Both the position numbers and the translations under genes were made by a program. This document shows positions 28,959 through 37,094 of a DNA stretch of 64,000 nt, piece after piece. Within the stretch, counting starts at the first letter, position 1, and each line of letters begins with the position of its first letter. The notes beneath the pieces were generated by a model. That model had not been told where the DNA came from and did no database searches. It worked only from the letters and a program-made list of their open reading frames with translations. The stretch comes from JAEUHQ01 sp964538915 (lineage in GTDB: Bacteria > Planctomycetota > UBA1135 > UBA2386). The stretch covers positions 1 to 64,000 of the forward strand of contig CAZIFB010000012.1 in assembly GCA_964538915.1 (NCBI GenBank), written 5' to 3'.

Positions 28959-29735
28959 TCACGAGAGCAGAAGGACGATCGCGCGGATCTGGTCGACGAG
29001 TGCGAGCACCGCGATCGTGAGCACGACGCGGCGCACGGCGGCAGCACCCTTGTCGACGGTCCACTTGCTGGCGAGGAAGCTGCCCGTCGCCGTGCCCACG
29101 GCGAGGCACGCGGCAGGGCCCCAGGCGATGACGGGCTCCTGCCGGTCGACGACCCAGGGCGCCAGGGCGAAGCCGATCACGCTCGCCGCGGACGAAGTGA
29201 TGACGACGACCCCTTTGGCGGCGTTCACCTGGAGAAGGTCGCGGTGGTAGGTGGCGACCAGCACGAGCGTCGCGACGAAGCCCGTACCGATCTGCGCGAA
29301 GCCCATGTGAAGGCCGATCAGCGTGCAGCCGAGCGGTCCGAACCAGCGCGGGACCTGGGGTGAGCCGGTCGCTTGCACAGCGCGGCGCTGCTGCACGAGC
29401 AGGGCAACGAGCACCACCGTCAGGTAACAGCGGAACACGAGATCGTTCGAGCTCAACGCCAGCACGTTGCCGGCGAAGGCGCCCGGGATCGCGAACAGGG
29501 CGAGGCGCCAGACGGCGCGGCTCGGGCGGATCCCGGCGCGCAGGAAGCCGAGCCATGCGAACAGCCCGACGCCGATCGCGCCGAGGCGAGCCGAAGGATT
29601 CGCGACGGCGAGCGGCAGACCACAGGCATACTCGAATGCCCAGAGGGCGAAGATGCCCGCGCCGCCCGCGACGTTGTTGATCGCGCCCATCGCGACGCCC
29701 GCCACGACGGTCACGAGGATCGCGACAGCGTCCAT
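28959..29735 (-). CDS. TSUP (TauE/SafE) family membrane transporter
   Basis: The 258-aa membrane protein has about eight hydrophobic helices and the internal two-fold symmetry of the family: GAINNVAGGAGIFALWAFEY in the first half, and GLHMGFAQIGTGFVATLVLV and GTATGSFLASK in the second. TSUP proteins are thought to export sulfur-containing or organic anions. The substrate is unknown. It reads leftward toward the SDR. Confidence 0.88.
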   Translation of the reverse strand: MDAVAILVTVVAGVAMGAINNVAGGAGIFALWAFEYACGLPLAVANPSARLGAIGVGLFAWLGFLRAGIRPSRAVWRLALFAIPGAFAGNVLALSSNDLVFRCYLTVVLVALLVQQRRAVQATGSPQVPRWFGPLGCTLIGLHMGFAQIGTGFVATLVLVATYHRDLLQVNAAKGVVVITSSAASVIGFALAPWVVDRQEPVIAWGPAACLAVGTATGSFLASKWTVDKGAAAVRRVVLTIAVLALVDQIRAIVLLLS

Positions 29736-29810
29736 GCGGTCAAGGCGCCTCGTGCGCGCCGCGGGGGAACGGGCTGCCGTGAGACCGGATCATCGGGGCC
29801 GCGTCGGCGA

Positions 29811-30797
29811 TCAGCCGAGCAGGTCCTTCACCATCTCACGTTCGTCCTGCAGCTCCTTCCATGTGATCGCGGCCTTCTGCTTGCTGAAGTCGTTCATCGC
29901 GAGCCCCTGGACGATGGTCCAGTTGCCCTTCCCGTCCGTCGTGCACGGGAAGCCGCTGATGAGTCCCTCGGGCGTGCCGTAGCTGCCGTCGCTCAGGACG
30001 CAAAGGGACGCCCAGTCGTCCTTCGTCGTCACGGTGAAGAGGCTGCGAGCGTGGTCGCACGCCGCCTGCGCGGCGGACAGCGCCGACGACTTGCCGCGCG
30101 CGTCGATGATCGCCTTGCCGCGCTCCTGCACCGTCTTCAGGAACGGTCCCTGCAGCCACGGATCGTCGGCGACGGCCTTCGCGGCGGCGACGCCGTCGAT
30201 CGTCGCGTGGTGCCAGTCGGGGTACTGCGTGTTGCTGTGATTGCCCCAGATCGTGACGTTCTTCACGGTCGACCAGTGCTTCTTCGCCTTCAGTGCGAGC
30301 TGGGCCTTCGCGCGGTTCTGGTCGAGGCGCGTCATCGCGGTGAAGCGCTCCGCCGGGACACCCTTCGCGTTGCGCATCGCGATCAGGCAGTTCGTGTTGC
30401 ACGGGTTGCCGACGACCACGACGCGCACGTCCGAACCGGCGACCTCGGCGATCGCGCGGCCTTGTCCGACGAAGATCTTGCCGTTGTCCTGGAGCAGGTC
30501 CTTGCGCTCCTGGCCCGGGCCGCGCGGCTTGCTGCCCACGAGCATGCAGACGTCGGCGTTCTTGAACGCGACCTTCGGATCGTCGCTGCACACGATCTCG
30601 GTCAGCAGCGGGAACGCGCAGTCCTCGAGTTCCATCCGGACGCCCTGGAGCGCCGGCAGCACCGGTGTCACCTCGAGCAGCTGCAGCGCCACCTTGACGT
30701 TCGGGCCGAAGATGCCGCCGTTGGCGATCAACGGCAGCAGGGAGTAGCCGATCTGACCGGCGGCGCCAGTGACCGCCACGCGCTTCACGATGCTCAT
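29811..30797 (-). CDS. mdh: Malate dehydrogenase
   Basis: The 328-aa enzyme interconverts malate and oxaloacetate with NAD(H) in the TCA cycle. Family segments are VTGAAGQIGYSLL (dinucleotide loop), ELEDCAFPLL, the substrate loop GSKPRGPGQERKDLL, VGNPCNTNCLIAM, RLDQNRAKAQLA and IWGNHSNTQYPDW with the catalytic His. It belongs to the cytosolic-type MDH group. The ATG at 30797 matches the family N terminus. Confidence 0.96.
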   Translation of the reverse strand: MSIVKRVAVTGAAGQIGYSLLPLIANGGIFGPNVKVALQLLEVTPVLPALQGVRMELEDCAFPLLTEIVCSDDPKVAFKNADVCMLVGSKPRGPGQERKDLLQDNGKIFVGQGRAIAEVAGSDVRVVVVGNPCNTNCLIAMRNAKGVPAERFTAMTRLDQNRAKAQLALKAKKHWSTVKNVTIWGNHSNTQYPDWHHATIDGVAAAKAVADDPWLQGPFLKTVQERGKAIIDARGKSSALSAAQAACDHARSLFTVTTKDDWASLCVLSDGSYGTPEGLISGFPCTTDGKGNWTIVQGLAMNDFSKQKAAITWKELQDEREMVKDLLG

Positions 30798-30864
30798 CAC
30801 GGCCATTCCAGCGCGCGCGCGGTCGCTTTCAAGCGCGGCGTGTCCGGCGCGGCCGCGCCGCAGG

Positions 30865-31167
30865 TCAGCCGTCCTCGCCTTCGCCCTGCGCGGCAACGGA
30901 GCGTTCGACCAGCGGCCCGAGTTCCTCGCGCCACACCCGCTGGTACTCGGGATGACGGAAGAAGATGTCGCACGCCGTTCGCGACTCGAACGCGGAGAAC
31001 AACGCCAGGTTGTAGCCGCCGCGATCGGCGGCGACGTTGTGCGTCACGGTCAGGTGGTCGATGCCGGGCATCGTCTCGATCAACCCCTGCAGCGACTCGC
31101 GGGCGGTGCGGACCCGGTCGAGGGCGATGCCGGGCTTCAGGGCGAACAGGATCGTGCAGTGGAACAT
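30865..31167 (-). CDS. Dabb (stress-responsive A/B barrel) domain protein
   Basis: The 100-aa protein is a single dimeric alpha-beta barrel domain: FHCTILFALKPG at the start, LIETMPGIDHLTVTHNV, GGYNLALFSAFESRTACDIF, and HPEYQRVWREELGPLVE. The cellular role of these domains is mostly unknown. It lies 67 bases upstream of mdh on the same strand. Confidence 0.85.
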   Translation of the reverse strand: MFHCTILFALKPGIALDRVRTARESLQGLIETMPGIDHLTVTHNVAADRGGYNLALFSAFESRTACDIFFRHPEYQRVWREELGPLVERSVAAQGEGEDG

Positions 31168-31231
31168 CGGGCTCGCGCATCGTCGCGATCGGCCCGGCCC
31201 GGGGCAACTTCGCGGGCCTCGGCGGGCGCGG

Positions 31232-31639
31232 TCAGGCGCCCTGCGCGCGCACGCGGAGCGGCCGGCGCGGATGCAGTTCTTCACCGACGGCGTGGCCGAA
31301 GCAGACCGAACCTTCGCCCTCTTCCCAGCAGAACACCACTTCGCCGGTCTTGCTCGCGCCCGGGATGTGCACGGTCAGCGGGTTGGTGCGCAGGACCGTC
31401 ATACCGAGATTCTCGAGCTCGTCCGTGCAGCGCCGGATCGCTTCGTCGTGCTCCCAGATCCGGGCGTCGAGTTCCGCGAGTTCGCCGCGCAGGCCCTCGG
31501 GCGTCACTGCCGCTTCGAGCTCCGCGCGCTTGCGATCGAGCAGTCGGCGCTCGGACCGGCGTTCGACGAGTTCGTGGGCGATGGCGCGCACCAGCCGCAG
31601 CGCCTTGTTGGCTTCCGGGAGTGAGTAGATGCGCCTCAT
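31232..31639 (-). CDS. DUF2203 family protein
   Basis: The 135-aa protein fits DUF2203: an N-terminal IYSLPEANKALRLVRAIAHEL helix, a charged coiled-coil (about 25-75), then LGMTVLRTNPLTVHIPG and the conserved VVFCWEEGEGSVCFGH core. The family has no assigned function. It shares a strand with the Dabb gene (64-base gap). Confidence 0.75.
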   Translation of the reverse strand: MRRIYSLPEANKALRLVRAIAHELVERRSERRLLDRKRAELEAAVTPEGLRGELAELDARIWEHDEAIRRCTDELENLGMTVLRTNPLTVHIPGASKTGEVVFCWEEGEGSVCFGHAVGEELHPRRPLRVRAQGA

Positions 31640-31773
31640 GGTCGGGGATGGGGGAAACGTTCGCGTCGGTCGTCCGCAGAACGGCCCGAGGCAGCTCGGC
31701 GTTGCAGTTCCGCGACGTGGCTCTGTAGTGTGACGACCGGCGGCAGTTACCAAGCCGCGTGCGAACGAAACCC

Positions 31774-33492
31774 ATGACCGAGCGCGACGTGATGCAGTTC
31801 GACGTGGTGGTCGTCGGCGGTGGGCCCGCGGGCCTCGCCACGGCGATCCACCTGGCCAACGTGATCGAGCGGCACAACGCCGAGGTGGCTCGCACGGGGC
31901 AGGGGGAGGCGATGGGCGCCGAGATCTGCCTCATCGAAAAGGCCGCCGAGATCGGCGCGCACTCGATCTCCGGCGCGGTGATGGACCCGAAGGGCCTCGA
32001 CGCCCTGCTGCCCGGCTGGCGCACCATGGAGCCCAAGGCACCCGTCGAGGCCGAGGTGCACGACGACTACGCCCTGTGGCTCACGGAGAAGGGCAGCACG
32101 CGCTTCCCGATCACACCGCCGCCGCTCAGGAACCACGGCAACTTCGTCGTTTCGCTGAACAAGATGGTGAAGTGGCTCGGCGGCATCGCCGAGAGCAAGG
32201 GCATCCAGGTGTTCCCCGGCTTCCCGGGCGCCGTGCTCCAACGCGACGGGAACAAGGTCACCGGCGTGCAGCTCGCCGACTCCGGCGTCGACAAGCACGG
32301 CCAGCCGAAGGGCAACTTCCAGGCGGGCGGCATCCTGGCGGGCAAGCTGGTCGTTCTCGCGGAGGGCAGTCGCGGCTCGATGACGAAGCAGCTCGTGCAG
32401 GACCTGAAGCTGCAGGGCAAGAACCCGCAGGTCTACGGCGTCGGCGCGAAGGAGGTCTGGGAGGTTCCGAAGGGCCAGTGTCCGCCCGGGCTCGTCGTGC
32501 ACACCATGGGCTACCCGCTGGACAGCCAGACGTTCGGCGGCGGCTGGGTCTACGGGATGGGGGAGACCGAGGGCGGCAAGAACCTCGTGTCCGTCGGTCT
32601 CGTCGTCGGTCTGGACTACCGCGACCCGACGATGGACGCGCATCGCCAGCTGCAGCGGATGAAGCTGAACCCGAAGGTCGCCGCGTTCCTGCGCGGGGGC
32701 AAGATGCTGCACTACGGCGCGAAGTCGCTGCCCGAGGGCGGCCTCTACTCGATGCCGAAGGTCCACGGCGACGGCTTCCTCATCGTCGGCGACAGCGCCG
32801 GGCTGATGAACAGCATGCGTCTCAAGGGCATTCACCTCGCGATGCGCAGCGGCATGCTCGCCGCCGAGACCGCGTTCGCGTGCCTCCGGAAGGGCGACTT
32901 CTCCGCTGCGGCGACGGGCGGCTATGCGGCGGCGATGGAGAAGGACTGGGTGCACGAGGAACTGTGGAAGTGCCGCAACTTCCACCAGGGCTTCCACAAG
33001 GGCCGCCTCGCCGGGCTCGTCAACGCGGGCTTCGCGCAGCTCTTCGGCGGCAAGGGCACGCTGTGGAGCGATGGCCTCGCGAGCAATGCGGGCCACACCT
33101 ACATGAAGAAGGTGGGCGAGTACTTCGGCGGCAAGGGCAAGCCGAAGTTCGAGAAGCTGCCCGAAGACGGAACGCTCACGTTCGACAAGCTGACGTCGGT
33201 CTACGCGTCGGGCACGCTGCACGAAGAGGACCAGCCGTGCCATCTCGTCGTCACGCAGCCGGACCTGTGTTCGACGCGCTGCGTCGAGGAGTTCGGCAAC
33301 CCCTGCCAGCACTTCTGTCCCGCCGCGGTCTACGAGATGGAGGCGAAGGCCGGTGCGAAGCACGGCGTCGAGCTGAAGATCAACGCGAGCAACTGCGTGC
33401 ACTGCAAGACGTGCGACATCATGGACCCCTACCAGGTCATCAACTGGGTCACGCCCGAGGGCGGGGGCGGGCCGAACTACACGAACCTGTAG
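31774..33492 (+). CDS. Electron transfer flavoprotein-ubiquinone oxidoreductase
   Basis: The 572-aa ETF-QO passes electrons from ETF to membrane quinone during fatty-acid and amino-acid oxidation. It has the FAD motif VVVGGGPAGLA, the GAHSISGAVMDP segment, the second FAD motif IVGDSAGLMN, and a C-terminal 4Fe-4S site (CSTRC...CQHFCPAAVYE...NCVHCKTCDIMDP). The ATG at 31774 was preferred over a GTG five codons upstream. The partner etfAB genes are not in the window. Confidence 0.96.
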   Translation: MTERDVMQFDVVVVGGGPAGLATAIHLANVIERHNAEVARTGQGEAMGAEICLIEKAAEIGAHSISGAVMDPKGLDALLPGWRTMEPKAPVEAEVHDDYALWLTEKGSTRFPITPPPLRNHGNFVVSLNKMVKWLGGIAESKGIQVFPGFPGAVLQRDGNKVTGVQLADSGVDKHGQPKGNFQAGGILAGKLVVLAEGSRGSMTKQLVQDLKLQGKNPQVYGVGAKEVWEVPKGQCPPGLVVHTMGYPLDSQTFGGGWVYGMGETEGGKNLVSVGLVVGLDYRDPTMDAHRQLQRMKLNPKVAAFLRGGKMLHYGAKSLPEGGLYSMPKVHGDGFLIVGDSAGLMNSMRLKGIHLAMRSGMLAAETAFACLRKGDFSAAATGGYAAAMEKDWVHEELWKCRNFHQGFHKGRLAGLVNAGFAQLFGGKGTLWSDGLASNAGHTYMKKVGEYFGGKGKPKFEKLPEDGTLTFDKLTSVYASGTLHEEDQPCHLVVTQPDLCSTRCVEEFGNPCQHFCPAAVYEMEAKAGAKHGVELKINASNCVHCKTCDIMDPYQVINWVTPEGGGGPNYTNL

Positions 33493-33509
33493 CGCTGGCG
33501 CAGCGCGCG

Positions 33510-33528
33510 CGATCGGTCACTGCGATCG
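33510..33528. terminator. Small hairpin at the end of the VgrG island operon
   Basis: CGATCG arms flank a 7-base loop holding the minus-strand stop of the last island gene. A second small stem, GCGCT and AGCGC, lies at 33492-33506 on the ETF-QO side. The stability of both is modest. Confidence 0.35.
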
Positions 33529-34077
33529 TGTGAACTCGACGGTGTTGGAGACGACATGGGGTGCGGCCGGGTCTTCGTTCGCGAAGACCTGCCGTCGTGC
33601 TTCGAGCCGGTAGCGGCCGGGCATCGAGAGGTCGAGGTGGCGCGAGACGGGCACCTGCACCGAGATCTCGCCCATCGGCGGCAGGGTTCCGCCGGTGGCC
33701 TTCCCGAGTCCGCGATTCGCGACCATGAGTTTCCCGTAGGCGGTCAGCGGTGCCGGTGCGCCATCGGCGCCCGTGCACGAGAAGTCGTGGTCGAAGTCGC
33801 GGCCGTTGCCGCCGAGCTCCTGCGGATGGTCGGAGACGTTCTGGAATCGGATCGTCGCGACGACCGGTTCGTCCGGTGCGTAGGTCGCGCGCTCGACGGA
33901 CAGGGAGAGGCGCCAACCGTTCGTCGGCTTTCCCCACTCGGTGCTGGCTTGGGATCGGGACACGGGTGAGTCCTCCGACTCGATGGTGTTTGGTTGCGAG
34001 AACGTGCATCCGCCGCACGCTGCGATCAGGAGCATCGACGAGCGCGTCGGGGCGCGGCCATGGCGTCGCCGCGCCAC
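33517..34077 (-). CDS. Putative lipoprotein, paralogue of the 36163-36588 product
   Basis: The 186-aa protein (GTG at 34077) has an Arg-rich start, a short hydrophobic run and an IAAC lipobox-like site; an ATG at 34035 would lose the basic residues. The mature part shares EWG..GWRL, the DEPVVATIRFQN strand and a RHLDLSMPGRYRLE motif with the 141-aa protein encoded four genes earlier. Both look like BsuPI/Ig-like beta domains. As last gene of the island, and exported, it could be an immunity or surface partner (inference). Confidence 0.7.
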   Translation of the reverse strand: MARRRHGRAPTRSSMLLIAACGGCTFSQPNTIESEDSPVSRSQASTEWGKPTNGWRLSLSVERATYAPDEPVVATIRFQNVSDHPQELGGNGRDFDHDFSCTGADGAPAPLTAYGKLMVANRGLGKATGGTLPPMGEISVQVPVSRHLDLSMPGRYRLEARRQVFANEDPAAPHVVSNTVEFTRSQ

Positions 34078-34078
34078 A

Positions 34079-35050
34079 CTACTTCTCCACGACGAAGGCG
34101 TGGAGCTTCGAGTTGCTCGTGAACTCGGGGAACTCCGTCGTCGCGGCGCCCGCGCTGGTGATGCCGCCGCTCGTGCCCTTCAACGCCCACTTGCCGGTCT
34201 TGGGGTCGAGATCGGCTTCGCCGTGGCAGTTCCACTCCGCTTTGGCCACCGGGACCCAGATCGCGCCGGGTGTGTCGGGCCGGTACATGATGTAGTAACG
34301 GAAGTCGCGGTCGATCTTGAGGTGCTTGTATCCGGCGACCGGGTTGGATGGGGTGTCGATCGTGCTCGTGTCGGCGAACGAGCCTCCCTTCGCGATCTTG
34401 TGCGGGAAGCCCGGGCAAGGCGGATAGTCGCCCGGCAGGCTGTACGGGTTGTCCGTGTCGAGGTGATAGTCGGGCGAGGCTTTCGTCGTCCCAGGCACGG
34501 CGCGCACCATTTTCACGCCGGCGGTGGTGACCGCGACGTTGTCGATCTTGATGGTCTGCACGTCCTTGACGTAGCCGTCGTGGGTCCCTGGTACGGTGAT
34601 CTTCCAGTCCCAGCGGATGCCGTGGGCGATCGCCGGATCCCCGAAGCTGATGCGCTGTGTCGCAGCCGGCGGTGCGGGGCGAAGTCGGACCTGGTCCGTT
34701 GCGGCCGCGAATTTGTCCATGGTCGGCGCCTTGACGTCGAACGTCGCCGTCACCTCCTTCTTCGTCGTCTTGCCCGACGACGCTCGGAACTCGCAGTTCG
34801 CCTTCACGCTGCGGCCGTCGGCGCCGTCGACCCAATAGAACTCGATCGTGGGCTTCTTGAGGTCCGCGGCGGGCAGGTCGGTCTTCTTCGCCTTCAGCTG
34901 CCCATCCCCGTCGTAGTCCTTCACGTACGTGCCGGGGATCGTCCATTCGACGCTCTGGAGGGCGCCCCAGCCGACGTTGAACTTGATGCCGAGCTTGATC
35001 TTCTGCCCCACCGTGACCTCGGCGCTACCGCCCGTGATTTCTACTGTCAT
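34079..35050 (-). CDS. Unknown 323-aa protein of the VgrG island
   Basis: The protein has no signal peptide or membrane segment. It is beta-rich, starting EITGGSAEVTVGQKIKLG, with a central part rich in Pro/Asp/Lys and a C-terminal region (DFRYYIMYRPDTPGAIWVPVAKAEWNC...) ending HAFVVEK. I recognise no family. It sits between the ketosynthase-like gene (30 bases) and the lipoprotein gene (1 base). A cargo or effector role is possible from its place downstream of VgrG and PAAR-like genes, but no toxin motif is seen. Confidence 0.7.
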   Translation of the reverse strand: MTVEITGGSAEVTVGQKIKLGIKFNVGWGALQSVEWTIPGTYVKDYDGDGQLKAKKTDLPAADLKKPTIEFYWVDGADGRSVKANCEFRASSGKTTKKEVTATFDVKAPTMDKFAAATDQVRLRPAPPAATQRISFGDPAIAHGIRWDWKITVPGTHDGYVKDVQTIKIDNVAVTTAGVKMVRAVPGTTKASPDYHLDTDNPYSLPGDYPPCPGFPHKIAKGGSFADTSTIDTPSNPVAGYKHLKIDRDFRYYIMYRPDTPGAIWVPVAKAEWNCHGEADLDPKTGKWALKGTSGGITSAGAATTEFPEFTSNSKLHAFVVEK

Positions 35051-35080
35051 GGTCCGCTCCGATTGGGAAGGGTGGGCTGA

Positions 35081-36166
35081 TCAGACCGGTTGCAGGCTGG
35101 CGGCCGAGCGTGATCCGGAACCGGTTCCGCACCAGAGGATGGCCGGCGCCCACGCCGACTTGCCGTGCCGTTGCGAGTGGGCGGCGAGGCAGGTCAGTAC
35201 CCCGCCCATGGCGGATCCCGCATCGCCCATGCAGTCGGCCGGGTGAACCAGCCGGTCGGGCAGCGATCGCCGGGCTGCGCGCAGCCGCTGGGACGCAGAT
35301 CCCCATTCCTCGGCGCCTCGAGGTTCGCCGTTGAGATTGCAGTAGATCGCCGCGGGAGCGACGCCGTCGGCGGCAAGGGCGGCGGTCACCTCGTCGAGAC
35401 ATGCCGCCAGTGACGCGCCCCCGCGAACGTGCTGGTCGTCGGCCTCGGGCACGACGCGGCTCGAAACCGTGCCGAGTCGTGCGTAGGGGACGTTGCCGCG
35501 CGCGTGGGCGCGGGAGGCGAGTTCGAGCACCACGAACGAAGCCGCTTCCGCGGGGATGAGGCCTGCGGGATTCTCGGCCGTCTTGATCCGGGAGTCTGCG
35601 GCGAGCGCGGCCAGGGTCTCCGGCGCGAGGAGCGAATCGACGGCACCGACGACGACGGTGTCACAGGTGCCCGACATCAGTTCCTCGGCGGCGCCGGCCA
35701 GTCCTCGGAGGAAGCCGGCAGCGCCGGCATCCGAGTAGCGGGAACGAAGGAACCGCAGCCCGTCCGATCGGTGCGCCAGCCGGGGTGCCAGCGTCTCGGC
35801 GAGGACCGTGCCCGTTCTCGTCGCCGGCGCGTCTCCGCCGAACACGGCCAGGTGGACCCGGCCGAGCTTCGAACGATCCGTCCCGGCGGCGTCGTGCAGC
35901 GCCCACGCGAGCGCCGGGGTTGCCATCGCCAGAAGCCGTTGGATCAGCGTCAGGTCGCGCGGCAGCCCCGCGACCGAGCCCGCGACCAGGGCTTCAGGGA
36001 AGTACCGAGCCGTGTCGAGCACCGGCGGCTCGAACGCTTCGTGCTCGGTCATCCGGGCGATACCCGCTCGAATGGAAGTGATCGTCTGGATCACCTGGTG
36101 GCCGACCGGGGTCGTTGCGCCGATCCCCGTGACGACGACTGCGTTGGATCCGTGCGGTGCGTTCAC
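35081..36166 (-). CDS. Ketosynthase-fold protein without the catalytic triad
   Basis: The 361-aa protein has the thiolase-like beta-ketoacyl synthase fold: VVVTGIGATTPVG at the N terminus, GAAEELMSGTCDTVVVGAVDS, and the AASFVVLELASRAHARG segment. The active site is gone. No Cys occurs at the nucleophile position in 144-156 (SDAGAAGFLRG). HGTGT is replaced by NLNGEPR (277-283), and the second catalytic His by Asp315 (CMGDAGSAMGG). So it should not condense acyl groups. The GTG at 36166 overlaps the upstream stop by four bases. It is likely structural or binding in the VgrG system. Confidence 0.82.
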   Translation of the reverse strand: MNAPHGSNAVVVTGIGATTPVGHQVIQTITSIRAGIARMTEHEAFEPPVLDTARYFPEALVAGSVAGLPRDLTLIQRLLAMATPALAWALHDAAGTDRSKLGRVHLAVFGGDAPATRTGTVLAETLAPRLAHRSDGLRFLRSRYSDAGAAGFLRGLAGAAEELMSGTCDTVVVGAVDSLLAPETLAALAADSRIKTAENPAGLIPAEAASFVVLELASRAHARGNVPYARLGTVSSRVVPEADDQHVRGGASLAACLDEVTAALAADGVAPAAIYCNLNGEPRGAEEWGSASQRLRAARRSLPDRLVHPADCMGDAGSAMGGVLTCLAAHSQRHGKSAWAPAILWCGTGSGSRSAASLQPV

Positions 36167-36588
36167 AGGGTCACTTCGAAGTGGACCGACCGGGAGGTGA
36201 GCAGCGTGCGATCCCCGTTCGCGGTCGCGACTTCGCGGGCGATCGTCAGCGTGTAGTTGCCGGGCAGGGTCAGGTCGAGTCGCTGCGAGACCGAGACCTC
36301 GCGCACGAGTGTCTGCCCGGCGGCCACGGTGACGTGGCTTCGATCCGCGCGCCGCGCTTCCAGTCCGCGGCCAAGTGCGGTGGCTGTCACTGCGGCGCCA
36401 TCGGTTCGACGGCAGTCCAGGATCGTGTCCGCATCCGCGGCAGCGACCTCGAACCCTTGTTCCTTGGTCGACGTGTTCTGCAGGACCACCGTCGCCGTGA
36501 CCGGTTGTTCGACGAGGAACGCCGCCCGGTCCAGCGTTGCAGCGAGCCGCCAGCCGCCGATCGTGTCGCCCCACTCGAGCCCGGTCAT
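36163..36588 (-). CDS. BsuPI/Ig-like accessory protein of the VgrG island
   Basis: The 141-aa protein (ATG 36588; a longer frame would run into the PAAR-like gene) is a single beta domain: LEWGDTIGGWRLAATLDR, EQPVTATVVLQNTS, DTILDCRRTDG and RLDLTLPGNYTLTIARE. It is clearly paralogous to the lipoprotein encoded at 33517-34077 but has no signal peptide. It overlaps the ketosynthase-like gene by four bases. Function is unknown. Confidence 0.75.
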   Translation of the reverse strand: MTGLEWGDTIGGWRLAATLDRAAFLVEQPVTATVVLQNTSTKEQGFEVAAADADTILDCRRTDGAAVTATALGRGLEARRADRSHVTVAAGQTLVREVSVSQRLDLTLPGNYTLTIAREVATANGDRTLLTSRSVHFEVTL

Positions 36589-36604
36589 CGGTCGCTTCCT
36601 CGAG

Positions 36605-37087
36605 TCACTGGTTGCGATCGAAGAGACCGACATCCGCGTCCTCGTCCTGGTCGTCGCCGCCGTCGTTCGACGGAAGCGCCACGACCGGCCCCTGCAGGAC
36701 CGGCATCGGCGGTGTGTTCTTGTCGTTGTGCAGCATCAGGTCGAAGGCGCGCATCACGTTCTTGCCCTCGAACTTCACGTCCATCGAACCCATCACGAAC
36801 TCGGCCTTGCCCTTCTGCTTGCTCGACGCGACGCCGCCGCCCGCGGAGCCGGCTTCGTCGCCGGTCGAGGTCGAGAAGTTGCTGTCCTTCACGCACGTCG
36901 ACTCGCCGTCGCATTTCACCTTCGTCGTGCCCGACGCCGTGTCCGAACTCATCGCGACGTTCGGGTAGGGGATCGGGATCGGGCCCGCCGGCGACGGGGT
37001 CTTGCACACGTCCGGGAAGGCGATCGTCGTGCCGTTGCTCGCCTTGTGCACCACGCTCAGGAAGTTGACGCCGACGGTGACGGGCAT
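36605..37087 (-). CDS. DUF4150 PAAR-like protein
   Basis: The 160-aa protein matches DUF4150, the PAAR-like spike-tip family: TPSPAGPIPIPYPNVAMSSDT near the N terminus and SKQKGKAEFVMGSMDVKFEGKNVMRAFDLMLHND. Such proteins cap the VgrG spike or carry effectors. The C-terminal tail is short and acidic (DDQDEDADVG), with no toxin domain. It lies between the DUF2169 and 141-aa genes. Confidence 0.9.
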   Translation of the reverse strand: MPVTVGVNFLSVVHKASNGTTIAFPDVCKTPSPAGPIPIPYPNVAMSSDTASGTTKVKCDGESTCVKDSNFSTSTGDEAGSAGGGVASSKQKGKAEFVMGSMDVKFEGKNVMRAFDLMLHNDKNTPPMPVLQGPVVALPSNDGGDDQDEDADVGLFDRNQ

Positions 37088-37094
37088 GGTCGCC

